Program-made: the position numbers and the translations under genes
The notes under the pieces: model-generated
The model's input: the letters and a program-made list of their open reading frames with translations, nothing else
The model's database searches: none
What the model was told of the DNA's origin: nothing
DNA from: Cognatilysobacter claricitrinus
Lineage (GTDB): Bacteria; Pseudomonadota; Gammaproteobacteria; Xanthomonadales; Xanthomonadaceae
Reading direction: 5' to 3'
NCBI RefSeq assembly: GCF_045866565.1
Contig: NZ_BAAFZV010000001.1
Coordinates: 558,001 to 622,000 of the forward strand
Length of the DNA stretch: 64,000 nucleotides
Shown here: positions 15,038-24,236 of the stretch, piece by piece
How the letters are laid out: each line of letters opens with the position of its first letter
How positions within the stretch are numbered: position 1 is the first letter of the stretch

Positions 15038-16837
15038 ATGCACGGCAGCGGTCTCGATCTCGCGCTCGTATTCCTGCTCGCCGCCGTCGTCGCGGTGCCG
15101 CTGTTCCGTCGACTCGGCCTCGGTGCGGTGCTGGGCTACCTCGCGGCCGGCGTGCTGCTGGGGCCGCAGGGCCTGCGTGTGGTGGCGGACGCCGACCCGG
15201 TGCTCGCGGCGTCGGAAATCGGCGTCGTCATGCTGCTGTTCGTCCTCGGGCTGGAGCTGTCGCCGTCACGATTGATCGTGATGCGACGGCCGGTGTTCGG
15301 CGCCGGCGGCGCGCAGATGCTCGCGTGCAGCCTGGCGCTGGCGGCGATCGCGCGCCTGTGCGGGCTGTCGTGGACCGCGGCCGGCGTGGTCGGCGTCGCG
15401 CTCGCGTTGTCATCGACTGCGGTCGGGCTGCAGCTGCTGTCCGAACGCCGCGCGGTGCACAGCGAGCACGGACGCCTCGCGTTCGCCATCCTGCTGTTCC
15501 AGGACCTCGCCGCCATTCCGTTGCTGGCGGCGATGCCGGTGCTCGGCCGCGTCGGTGCATCGTTCGACGGCCACACCGTCGGCAAGGCGATCGGCGCGGT
15601 GCTGCTGGTGGTCGTCGGCGGGCGACTGTTGTTGCGGCAGGGCTTTCGCCTGATCGCGCGTACGGGCATGCCCGAAGTGTTCACCGGCGCGGCGTTGCTC
15701 ACGGTGCTGGGCGCGGCGTGGATCATGTCGCGCGCGGGTCTCTCGCCTGGCCTGGGCGCGTTCCTCGCCGGCGTGCTGCTGGCCGACTCCGAGTTCCGCC
15801 ACGAACTCGAAGCGCAGATAGACCCGTTCAAGGGCCTGCTGCTCGGCCTGTTCTTCATGGCGGTGGGCATGAGCATCGACGTGGCGCGCGTACTCGCCGA
15901 ACCGCTGCGGATGGCCGCGCTGGTCAGTGGGATGCTGGCGATCAAGTTCGTGCTGCTGGTCATCGTCGGACGCCGGCCCGGACGGCTGTCCACGCGCGAC
16001 GCGGTGCAGCTCGCCGCCGTGCTCGCACTTGGCGGTGAGTTCGCGTTCGTGGTGTTCTCCGAGGCGAACCGCGTGGGCATCATCGATGCGCTCACACGCG
16101 ACCGACTGGTCGCGACGGTTGGGCTGTCGATGGCGATGGGGCCGCTGCTGTTGCTGGTCGTCACGCGCGCGCTGGGACGTGCACCGGGCAAGCCGGCGCG
16201 TGCGTTCGACGCGATTCCCGACACCCAGCCGAAGGTGCTGATCGCCGGATTCGGGCGATTCGGGCAGGTGGTCGCGCGCCTGCTCGCCGCACAGAAGCTG
16301 CCCTTCATCGCGATCGAACCCAGCGCCGACCAGGTCGACTTCGTGCGGCGTTTCGGCAACCCGGTGTACTACGGCGATCCGAGCCGTTCCGACCTGCTGC
16401 GTTCGGCTGGCGCGGAGTCGGTCGAAGTGTTCGTGATCGCACTGGAGGATCCCGAAGCCTCCGTTCGCACCACGCGCGCGGTGCGCCAGTTGTATCCGGA
16501 GGCCAAGGTCTACGCGAGCGCGCGCGATCGTCGCCATGCCTGGGAATTGATGGACCTGGGCGCGCATGCGATCCGCGAGGCCTTCCATTCGAGCCTGCAT
16601 ACCGGTGAGCGCGTGCTGGTCGACCTGGGCCTCGACGCGGCGACCGTGCACGCGCAGGTCAAGCGCTTCCGCGAGCATGACGAACGCCTGCTGCGCGCGC
16701 AGTACGAAGTGCGCGACGACGAGGCGGCGCTGATCCAGACCTCGCGCGAGGCGCGCCGCGAGCTGGAGGAGCTGTTCAACGCCGACGTCGGCGAAGGCGT
16801 GCTCGGCGGGATGGTGCGCGAGACGGAAACGCGTTGA
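15038..16837 (+). CDS. CPA2-family cation:proton antiporter, KefB/KefC-like
   Basis: An inner-membrane monovalent cation/proton antiporter or glutathione-gated K+ efflux protein. The 599-residue product has a Na+/H+ exchanger domain of about 12 helices (residues 1-375) with the family sequences LGYLAAGVLLGP and ILLFQDLAAIPLLA. It then has a TrkA-N nucleotide-binding domain starting IAGFGRFGQVVARLL. The C-terminal tail is charged. ATG 15038 has GGGAG 8 bases upstream. A KefF/KefG ancillary oxidoreductase gene is not adjacent, so K+ specificity and glutathione gating cannot be stated from sequence alone. It is divergent from the diguanylate cyclase gene. Confidence 0.85.
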   Translation: MHGSGLDLALVFLLAAVVAVPLFRRLGLGAVLGYLAAGVLLGPQGLRVVADADPVLAASEIGVVMLLFVLGLELSPSRLIVMRRPVFGAGGAQMLACSLALAAIARLCGLSWTAAGVVGVALALSSTAVGLQLLSERRAVHSEHGRLAFAILLFQDLAAIPLLAAMPVLGRVGASFDGHTVGKAIGAVLLVVVGGRLLLRQGFRLIARTGMPEVFTGAALLTVLGAAWIMSRAGLSPGLGAFLAGVLLADSEFRHELEAQIDPFKGLLLGLFFMAVGMSIDVARVLAEPLRMAALVSGMLAIKFVLLVIVGRRPGRLSTRDAVQLAAVLALGGEFAFVVFSEANRVGIIDALTRDRLVATVGLSMAMGPLLLLVVTRALGRAPGKPARAFDAIPDTQPKVLIAGFGRFGQVVARLLAAQKLPFIAIEPSADQVDFVRRFGNPVYYGDPSRSDLLRSAGAESVEVFVIALEDPEASVRTTRAVRQLYPEAKVYASARDRRHAWELMDLGAHAIREAFHSSLHTGERVLVDLGLDAATVHAQVKRFREHDERLLRAQYEVRDDEAALIQTSREARRELEELFNADVGEGVLGGMVRETETR

Positions 16838-16849
16838 CCGACGTCAGCA

Positions 16850-17865
16850 TCAGCGCGCGAGCGTGCGCTGGAAGAACGCGACGACCTGCGCATCCATCGC
16901 CCGGTGCATCGCCGCGCGATCGAGCCCCGGCGGATCGGCGCAGAGCATAGGCGGACGCAGCAGACGGCACGGCGCGAGGAAGGAGAGGTGTGCGGCGCCG
17001 GGCACCACATGCGTCTCCAGCGTGGCGCCGGACCACGCCCGTTGCAGCGGAACGGCGTTGCTGGACGGCGGCACCGTGGTGTCGCGATCGCCCGTCCACA
17101 GTTGCACCGGCACGCGCACATCGCGCAGGTCGTCGCCGGCCACGGTGAAGCCGAGTCCCGGCGCGACCAGCACCGCGGCGCGCACGCGCGGATCGGTCGC
17201 GAAGTCGCTCGCCGCGGCCGGCGCCTGCGTGAGCAGCGGCGACTTCGCCGCACGCAGGACGTCGCAGACGAATTCCGGCGTCGCCGCGCAATGCGGAGCG
17301 ATGCGCGCGAGGTCGGCATGCGCGCCCAGCAGCGTGAGCACGGTGAAGCCGCCAGCGGAAAAGCCATAGGCGCCGATGCGGTCCTGATCGATTCGCGCGT
17401 GCCCGGGCCAGCGCGTGAGCAATGCGTCGATGGTCGCGCGCACCTGGTGCCCGCGTTCGACGAACAGCATCGGCGAGGCAAGGGCGGACGCGTCACCCAG
17501 GCTGTCGCCCGGATGCTGCGGCGCGGCGACCACGAAACCCGCCTGGGCGAGGGCCAACGCGAGATCGACATGGCTGGCGACGCCGCCACCGTTGCCGTGC
17601 GAGATCACGACCGCCGGAGATGCGTGCCATCCGGCGGTGCGTCGCGTGCGACATCGAGCAGCGCCGCGCCGAGCAGCGTCGTCGGCCAGGGCCGCGCGCG
17701 CGTCGGATACCAGACGGCGACCGGGAATGCGCGACCATCGGCTTCCGCGCGCATGACCTGCATGCCGACGGGTCGCGTCGTGCGCCATGCACTGGCGACC
17801 GCCAAGCCAAGCACGGCGACCACCACGACGGCGAGCGCCATCAGTGCGCGGCGCAACCACTTCAT
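16850..17865 (-). pseudogene. Alpha/beta hydrolase (dienelactone/acetylhydrolase-like), frameshifted
   Basis: Two overlapping frames together make one hydrolase. The N-terminal part starts at ATG 17865 (MKWLRRALMALAVVVVAVLG, a signal anchor) and continues through FPVAVWYPTRARPWPTTLLG before stopping at 17605. The rest of the enzyme is in another frame from about 17620 down to 16850. It has the oxyanion region VVISHGNGGG, the nucleophile elbow GAYGFSAGGFTVL, and a late histidine in PGAAHLSF. One missing base near 17616-17622 would explain the break. This is either a true inactivating mutation or an assembly error. The protein would be about 338 residues and exported or membrane-anchored. Confidence 0.7.
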
Positions 17866-17973
17866 GGCGACGACTCCGTTCGCGCAGCCAGCAGGGTGGC
17901 GATACGCAACGCTAGCAAGCGGTCGTCACGCGTCCGCGTGTCGGTGGTCGACGTGACCAACGGCAGGGCCGAT

Positions 17974-20900
17974 TCAGCGATCGCGCAGGAACCGCGCCAT
18001 GGAGACATCACGCTGCGACGCCGTCGGCGCGAACTCCGCCGCGATGTCGACGAAGCCGCGCATCAGCGCGATCTCGCGCGGCGTGCGGTTGAGCGAGTCA
18101 CGCAGTTGCGGATCGGCGCCGGCCTTGATGAGGCGCTGCACGATGCGCGGCAAGCCGTGCAAAGCCGCCAGATGCAGCGGGCCGAAGCCGCGCGCGTCGC
18201 GGGCATCGAGCTTCACGTCCTGCGCGAGGAACTGTTCGAGCGCGGTCAGCAGCACGTCCTCGTCGGTCGCCGTGCCGGGTTCGGCGCGCGCGCCGAGCAA
18301 CAGCAGAAGTGGCGTGACGCCGTTCGCCGATTCGTCCGGCTCGACACCGGCGAGCACCAGCGCATCGAGCAGCGCCGCGACGCGCGCACGCTCGCGTGAG
18401 GTGAAGGCGTAGAGCGCGGCGCAGTGCAACGCGTTGCGGCCCTGGTTGTCGACCGCATGCACGTCGGCGCCCGCCGAAATCAGGCGCATGACGAGATCCG
18501 GCAGGCCGAGCGCGCTCGCCACCATCAGCACGGTGAGATCGCCCGGCAGGCGCTGTTCGAGCGACACGCCCGACGCGACCAGCCGGTCGACGATGTCGAG
18601 GTGGCGCATCGACACCGCCGCCGACAACGCGGTCGCGCCCGACTGCGCAGCAAGGCCCGGATCGGCACCGCGTTGCAGCAGCAATTCGACGACGGCGCGA
18701 TGACCACCGCCGGCCGCACGCAGCAACGCGCTGCAGCCCTGGCGATCGACCGCGTCGACCGCCATGCCGAGGTCGAGCAGGCGACGCACTGCATCGTCAT
18801 CGCCGGCCATCGCGGCCGCCGGCACGTCGAGCGCGCGCAGCGGACGCCGCGGCAGCGGCCAGCCGCGCCAGTCCAGCCAGTCGGCGATGTCGCGACGGCC
18901 CGCGGCAAGCGCGACGCCGAGCGGCGTCTGCCCGTCGGTCGCGCGCAGTTCGGTGCACGCGCCGTGCGCGACCAGCAACTTGACGAGATCGACACGGCCG
19001 AGCGCCGCGGCGAGGTGCAGCGCGCTCATGCCGCGACTGTCGCGTGCATCCAGACCGACACCGGCCTGCAGAAGGCGCTCAACCAACGCGACACCGCCCA
19101 TGCGCACCGCGAGCGTGATCGACGGATCGCCGCCGCGCGATGGACCGAACGGATCGGCGCCGCGCTCGAACAACTCAAGCGCCATGCGCGCGCACGCGGC
19201 GTCGCCGGCAACGCATGCGGCGAGGAAACGCGCAAGGCCGCCGCGCCCGGTCGGCGACACGCCGGCATCGAGCAGGCGACGCAACGCGGGATGCGCGGCG
19301 GGACCGCGACCGAGCAACACGAACAGTGGCGTCTGGCCCTGACCGTCGCGCACGTAGGGATCGGCGCCGCGCGCGAGCAGCCATGCGACGTTGGCCGGAT
19401 CCGCGACGATCTCGTCGTCGTGCAGCAGCGAACCGAGATCGGCCGGCGACATCAATCGCGCAACGTTGTCGAGACCGTCGCCATGTTCGCGCAGGCCTTC
19501 GCGCAGCAGCGCCATGGGCGTGCGATCGGGCAGCGGGGTGTCGTCATCCTCACGGAGCGCCGCGGGCAGGCGATAGCCCGCATCGAGCGCGGCGACCAGT
19601 GCCCAGCGCCCCGCTTCCGCGGCGCGGTCGACCGGGCGCTTGCCCTGCTTGTCGACCTGCGCGGGATCGGCGCCGAGTTCGAGCAGATGGGTGATCAGTT
19701 CCGGCGTCGCACGTTCGGAATCGCAGGCGAGCGACAGCAGGCCGCGACCGTCCGCGTCCACGCGCGACGCCTGCGCCGCGCCGCCATCCGGCAGCTGGCG
19801 CAGCAGTTCGTCGGCGACTTCGAGTTGCCCGCCGCGCACGGCTTCCATGATCGGCGTGCGGCCCTGCGCGTCGGCGAGCGCCGCGTCAGCCCCGGCTTCG
19901 AGCAGCGCGATCACGATTTCCATGTGCCCGGCATGCGCGGCGACGTGCAGCGCGGTGCGGCCGGAGCGATCGCGCGCGTCGACGCGCGCCTTGTGCTTGA
20001 GCAGCAGCTGCACGCCGGCCGGGTCGTCGTCTTCCGCGCCGGCGGCGGCGAGCAATGCGGGTTGCCCGCCCGGCGGTTCCGGGCGCGCGCCGCGCTCGAG
20101 CAGGAAACGCGCGACGCGCCAGTTGCCGGCGGCGCAGGCCATGCCGAGCGGCGACAGGCCTTCGGAATTGACGACCTCGAGTTCCGCCGCGGCATCGCGC
20201 AGCAATGCGGCGACGCCGGGATCGGTGCTGCGCGCGGCGAAATGCAGCGCGGTGTTGCCGTCGGCATCGCGCAGGCGCGGATCGGCACCGTTGGACAACA
20301 GCGTCATCACCGCTTCCGGCCGGCCGTGCCAGCTGTCGCGCGTGGCGGCGAGCAGCGGCGTCATGCCCGCATGCAGCGCGTTGAGGTCGATGCCCTTGGC
20401 GATCAGTGCGCGCAGCAGGCGCAGGTCGGGCAGCACCGCGGCGAGCACGGGTAGCGCGCGCTGGTCACGTTCGCCTGCGGGCGGCGGTGCGGTGACGTCG
20501 ACCCCGGCGTCGATCAGTGCGAGGGCACGCTCGACACGGCCACCGCGTGCGGCGTCATACAGCTCGCGCAGCATCACCTGCGGATCGACCACCGGCGCCG
20601 CGGGTGCGACCACGGCGGTTTCAGCGCGCGCCGCCTCGATGGACACGACGTTCTCGCTGCGCTCGGGTTGCACGCGTTCGGTGTCGCGTGCCGGCGCGTC
20701 GACACGCGCGATCAGCGCATGCAACGCGGGCCCAAGCAGCGCGACGGCTGCAGCGACCGCGATGCGCGACATGCCCGTCAACAGGCCCGGCCACGCCAAC
20801 ACGGTCACCGACGCGGCGACGGCAACGACCGCAGCCGCGACGCCGAGACCACGCCATGCGGTGCGATCGCTGTCGGCCATCGCATCGAGATGTTCGCGCC

Positions 20901-21273
20901 AGTCGCCGTCGCGTTCGACGCCGCTCCACAGCGTCCACGTCGGCCAGACCACCAGCAGCGCGATGCCGACCGCGAGGCTCAGCGCGATCGTCGCGGGAAG
21001 CGAACCGCTGCGCAGCAACGCCATCAGCGGCCATGACAGCAGCACACCGACGCCGATCGCCGCCAACGTCCACAGGCCGAGCACGACCGACGCGTGGCGA
21101 CGCGGCTCGACCGCACGCCCGCGCCATGCCGACAGCCCGAGCGCTGCGAGCGGCTGCGCGAGCAACACGCCGACTGCGGTCGCCGGCGACGGCAGTGCCG
21201 CGATCGCCGCGGCCACGACCGACGCGGCGAGGAGCGCGATCGCGCGCCCGTGCAAAGAGCCGCGATCAGGCAT
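17974..21273 (-). CDS. Large membrane-anchored ankyrin-repeat protein
   Basis: 1099 residues. The first about 200 hold five or six hydrophobic helices (for example LGLWTLAAIGVGVLLSWPLM). A charged linker follows, and then about 16-20 ankyrin repeats fill residues 240-1095, with many copies of patterns such as GRTALHVAAHAGHMEIVIAL and GADPxxxDxxGxTPL. It is probably an inner-membrane protein with a cytoplasmic solenoid for protein binding. The start at ATG 21273 overlaps the end of ycgL by 8 bases, so it is likely cotranscribed with ycgL and perhaps the bd oxidase genes. No enzymatic domain is seen. The function is unknown. Confidence 0.82.
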   Translation of the reverse strand: MPDRGSLHGRAIALLAASVVAAAIAALPSPATAVGVLLAQPLAALGLSAWRGRAVEPRRHASVVLGLWTLAAIGVGVLLSWPLMALLRSGSLPATIALSLAVGIALLVVWPTWTLWSGVERDGDWREHLDAMADSDRTAWRGLGVAAAVVAVAASVTVLAWPGLLTGMSRIAVAAAVALLGPALHALIARVDAPARDTERVQPERSENVVSIEAARAETAVVAPAAPVVDPQVMLRELYDAARGGRVERALALIDAGVDVTAPPPAGERDQRALPVLAAVLPDLRLLRALIAKGIDLNALHAGMTPLLAATRDSWHGRPEAVMTLLSNGADPRLRDADGNTALHFAARSTDPGVAALLRDAAAELEVVNSEGLSPLGMACAAGNWRVARFLLERGARPEPPGGQPALLAAAGAEDDDPAGVQLLLKHKARVDARDRSGRTALHVAAHAGHMEIVIALLEAGADAALADAQGRTPIMEAVRGGQLEVADELLRQLPDGGAAQASRVDADGRGLLSLACDSERATPELITHLLELGADPAQVDKQGKRPVDRAAEAGRWALVAALDAGYRLPAALREDDDTPLPDRTPMALLREGLREHGDGLDNVARLMSPADLGSLLHDDEIVADPANVAWLLARGADPYVRDGQGQTPLFVLLGRGPAAHPALRRLLDAGVSPTGRGGLARFLAACVAGDAACARMALELFERGADPFGPSRGGDPSITLAVRMGGVALVERLLQAGVGLDARDSRGMSALHLAAALGRVDLVKLLVAHGACTELRATDGQTPLGVALAAGRRDIADWLDWRGWPLPRRPLRALDVPAAAMAGDDDAVRRLLDLGMAVDAVDRQGCSALLRAAGGGHRAVVELLLQRGADPGLAAQSGATALSAAVSMRHLDIVDRLVASGVSLEQRLPGDLTVLMVASALGLPDLVMRLISAGADVHAVDNQGRNALHCAALYAFTSRERARVAALLDALVLAGVEPDESANGVTPLLLLLGARAEPGTATDEDVLLTALEQFLAQDVKLDARDARGFGPLHLAALHGLPRIVQRLIKAGADPQLRDSLNRTPREIALMRGFVDIAAEFAPTASQRDVSMARFLRDR

Positions 21274-21547
21274 CGCGGCTCCGGTAGTACTCGCCCGCGT
21301 CATAGGCCGCGGCGTTCGGCGGCGGCGGCATCTGCAGGAAGAAGCCGCGCGAGTCGAGCGCTTCGCGCACCTGCGCCGCGTCGGCGCGCGCGAGACGGCG
21401 CTCGGGCGACAGCTCGACTTCGAGCACGTACTCAAGCGCACCGAGTTGCGCGCGCACGCCTTCGGGCAGCGCGTCGAAACCATCGCGCTGCGCGAGATAG
21501 ACGTAGGTGTCGGCCTTTCGCAGGCTCTTGTAGACGTGGGCGTGCAT
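21266..21547 (-). CDS. ycgL: YcgL-family protein
   Basis: A 93-residue protein matching the YcgL family by its pattern: an N-terminal VYKSLRKADTYVYLAQRDGF, then a leucine-rich middle, then the hallmark GFFLQMPPPP. The biochemical role of the family is poorly defined. It starts at ATG 21547, 44 bases after the cydB-type stop, and overlaps the ankyrin gene by 8 bases. Confidence 0.85.
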   Translation of the reverse strand: MHAHVYKSLRKADTYVYLAQRDGFDALPEGVRAQLGALEYVLEVELSPERRLARADAAQVREALDSRGFFLQMPPPPNAAAYDAGEYYRSRDA

Positions 21548-21591
21548 GACGGCAACGCTCGTGGCGGGCGTCGCTACAGCATACCCGCGGA

Positions 21592-22608
21592 CTAGTGGTG
21601 ATAGCCGCTGTCGGCGGCGACTTTGCCGGCGAACACGCGGTAAGACCACCACGTGTAGCCGAGGATCGCCGGCAGCAGCACGGCCATGCCGACCATCACG
21701 AACCCCTGCGACGACGGCGGCGACGCCGCGTTCCAGATCGTCAGCGAGGGCGGAAGGATGTGCGGCCACACGCCGAGCACCAACCCGACGAAGCCGAGCA
21801 GGAAGAAGCTGAGCGTGAGCACGAACGGGGCGGCGTCGCGACCTTCGCGCAGCGCCGCGCGCCACAGCCAGGCGGCGTTGACCAGCGCGAGCAATGGCAC
21901 CGGTGCGAGCCACCAGAAGTGGCCGCCTTCGAACCAGCGCGCCATGATCCGCGAGCTCAGGAACGGCAGCCACGCGCTGACCAGGCCCATGAACGCGACC
22001 ACCACCAGCACCAGCGGCCGCGCCATGTGCCGCGCCAGTCGCTGCAGCGGACCTTCCGTCTTGAGGATGAGCCACGTGCTGCCGAGCAGCGCGTAGCCGA
22101 ACACCACGGCGACGCCGGTCAGCATCGAGAACGGGCTGAACCAGCCGAACGTGCCGCCGAGGTAGTGGCCCGCGTCGAGCGGAATGCCTTCGACGATCGC
22201 GCCGAGGATCACGCCCTGGGCGAACGCGGCGAAGGTCGAACCCAGCCCGAACGCCGCGCCCCAGAAGCGCTTTGCACGCGTGGCCTTGAAGCGGAACTCG
22301 AAGGCGACGCCCCGGAAGATCAGCGCGATCAGCATCAGCAGCACCGGCAGGTACAGCGCCGACAGCATCACCGCATACGCCTTCGGGAATGCCGCGAGCA
22401 GGCCCGCGCCGCCGAGCACCAGCCAGGTCTCGTTGCCGTCCCAGATCGGCGCGGCCGTGTTCATCATGTGGTCGAGCTCGTCCTCGTCGCGCGCGAACGG
22501 GGCGAGCACGCCCAGCCCGAGTACGAAGCCGTCGAGCAGCACGTACATCAGCACGCCGAAACCGATCACGCCGAACCACAGCACCGGCAGCACGGTCGCG
22601 GCGGTCAC
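21592..22608 (-). CDS. cydB: Cytochrome bd-type quinol oxidase subunit II
   Basis: The second integral-membrane subunit of the bd oxidase, which reduces O2 to water with quinol. The 338-residue product has about nine hydrophobic helices and subunit II features such as VLLDGFVLGLGVLAPF near the N-terminus and APIWDGNETWLVLGG near residue 55. The start is GTG 22608, overlapping the cydA stop (GTGA), with AGGTG upstream on the message. It is better described as a CioB-type partner, given the short Q-loop of subunit I. No small CydX frame is visible between this gene and ycgL. Confidence 0.92.
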   Translation of the reverse strand: MTAATVLPVLWFGVIGFGVLMYVLLDGFVLGLGVLAPFARDEDELDHMMNTAAPIWDGNETWLVLGGAGLLAAFPKAYAVMLSALYLPVLLMLIALIFRGVAFEFRFKATRAKRFWGAAFGLGSTFAAFAQGVILGAIVEGIPLDAGHYLGGTFGWFSPFSMLTGVAVVFGYALLGSTWLILKTEGPLQRLARHMARPLVLVVVAFMGLVSAWLPFLSSRIMARWFEGGHFWWLAPVPLLALVNAAWLWRAALREGRDAAPFVLTLSFFLLGFVGLVLGVWPHILPPSLTIWNAASPPSSQGFVMVGMAVLLPAILGYTWWSYRVFAGKVAADSGYHH

Positions 22609-24023
22609 GGGCGCACCTCGCGCGCGGCGCCTTCGTCGACCGAATCCACCGACAGCGGCCGCTTGGGGCTGCGGTCGCCGTGCTCGGCATCCGGCCCCGG
22701 GTCGTGCGGCACCGGCCCGACGCGCACGAGCTTGCGGATGTACCAGATGCCCGCGCCGAACACGATCGCGTAGACGCTGATGAACGCGGCAATGGACGCG
22801 ATGACTTCGCCCGTGGTCAGCATCGGGCTGACCGCGTTGGCGGTGCGCAGCAGGCCGTAGACGACCCAGGGCTGGCGGCCGATCTCGGCGACGTACCAGC
22901 CCGTCAGCAGCGCGACGAAACCGGCGAACGTCATCCATCGCCAGCCGTTGATCAGCCATCGCGTGTCGAACAACCGACCGCGACGCAGTTGCAGCGCCGA
23001 CAGCCACGCAAGCGCGAGCATCGCCACGCCGAGCCCGACCATCACGCGGAACGAAAAGAACACCGGCGCGATCGGCGGTCGCTCATCGCGCGGCACCGCC
23101 TTGAGCGGCGTGATCTCGCCGTCCCAGCTGTGCGTCAGCACCAGCGACCCCACGCGCGGCAATGCGACCTCGTAGTCGTTGCGTTCGGCCTGCGGATCCG
23201 GCAGCGCGAACAGCACCAGCGGCACGCCGGCGCCGGGCGCGCCCTGCTCCCAGTGCGCTTCGATCGCGGCGAGCTTGGTCGGCTGGTACTTGTGGACCTC
23301 GAGGCCATGCAGGTCGCCGACGAAGATCTGCGTGGGCACCGTGATCGCGGCGAACAGCACCGCCATCTTCAGCATCTTGCGCGCGGCGTCGACGTGCTCG
23401 CGCCGCCACAGGTAACCGGCGCTCACGCCACCAATCACGAAGCACGTCGTGATGAACGCGGCGAGCACCATGTGCGCGAGCCGGTACGGGAACGACGGGT
23501 TGAAGATGATCGCCCACCAGTCGGCAGGCTCGAAGACGCCGGCTTGCGTGACCGTGTAACCGGCCGGCGTGTGCATCCAGCTGTTGGCGGAGATGATCCA
23601 GAACGTCGACACCAGCGTGCCGAGCGCGACCATGCAGGTCGCGAAGAAGTGCAGTTTTTCCGGCACCTTGCGCGCGCCGAACAGCATCACGCCGAGGAAG
23701 GTGGCCTCGAGGAAGAAGGCGGTCAGCACCTCGTACGTCATCAACGGGCCGAGGATGTTGCCGGCCTTCTCGCTGAGCACGGCCCAGTTCGTACCGAACT
23801 GGAAACTCATGACGATGCCGCTCACCACGCCCATGCCGAAGCTGATGGCGAAGATGCGCAGCCAGAAGAAGTAGATGTCGCGCCAGACGCTGTCGCGCGT
23901 CCTCAGCCATCGCCATTCGCAGAACGCCAGCCAGCTGGCCAGGCCGATCGTGAATGCGGGAAACATGATGTGGAACGAGATCACGAACCCGAACTGGATT
24001 CGCGAGAGCAGCAATGCATCCAT
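22605..24023 (-). CDS. cydA: Cytochrome bd-type quinol oxidase subunit I, CioA-like
   Basis: The heme-bearing subunit. At 472 residues it is close to CioA-type proteins (about 480-490) and shorter than E. coli CydA (522), implying a short periplasmic Q-loop. The N-terminal heme ligand is His18 in SFHIMFPAFTIG. The GWYVAEIGRQPW motif is intact. The C-terminus ends in a hydrophilic tail of about 30 residues. Short-Q-loop enzymes are often cyanide-insensitive, but that is a family inference. ATG 24023 is preceded by GAAGGG. It is divergent from the S9 peptidase across a 213-base region. Confidence 0.92.
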   Translation of the reverse strand: MDALLLSRIQFGFVISFHIMFPAFTIGLASWLAFCEWRWLRTRDSVWRDIYFFWLRIFAISFGMGVVSGIVMSFQFGTNWAVLSEKAGNILGPLMTYEVLTAFFLEATFLGVMLFGARKVPEKLHFFATCMVALGTLVSTFWIISANSWMHTPAGYTVTQAGVFEPADWWAIIFNPSFPYRLAHMVLAAFITTCFVIGGVSAGYLWRREHVDAARKMLKMAVLFAAITVPTQIFVGDLHGLEVHKYQPTKLAAIEAHWEQGAPGAGVPLVLFALPDPQAERNDYEVALPRVGSLVLTHSWDGEITPLKAVPRDERPPIAPVFFSFRVMVGLGVAMLALAWLSALQLRRGRLFDTRWLINGWRWMTFAGFVALLTGWYVAEIGRQPWVVYGLLRTANAVSPMLTTGEVIASIAAFISVYAIVFGAGIWYIRKLVRVGPVPHDPGPDAEHGDRSPKRPLSVDSVDEGAAREVRP

Positions 24024-24236
24024 CGAGGGCCCTTCCCGTCGATCGTTGGTCGTCTATTCGCCCGCGTATTGTGCGCCGCAGCGACGGTGCAGGCCAGCGA
24101 CGGTCGAGCCTGCCGCCGGGCGCGTCGGCCGCGTCGCGCAAGGCGTGAAACGGCGCACGCCGGCGATGACCGACGCCACAGCCGCCCCGCGCCAGCGGCT
24201 GCTACGCTCCGCCGACTTCGTACGACCGGACCTTCC

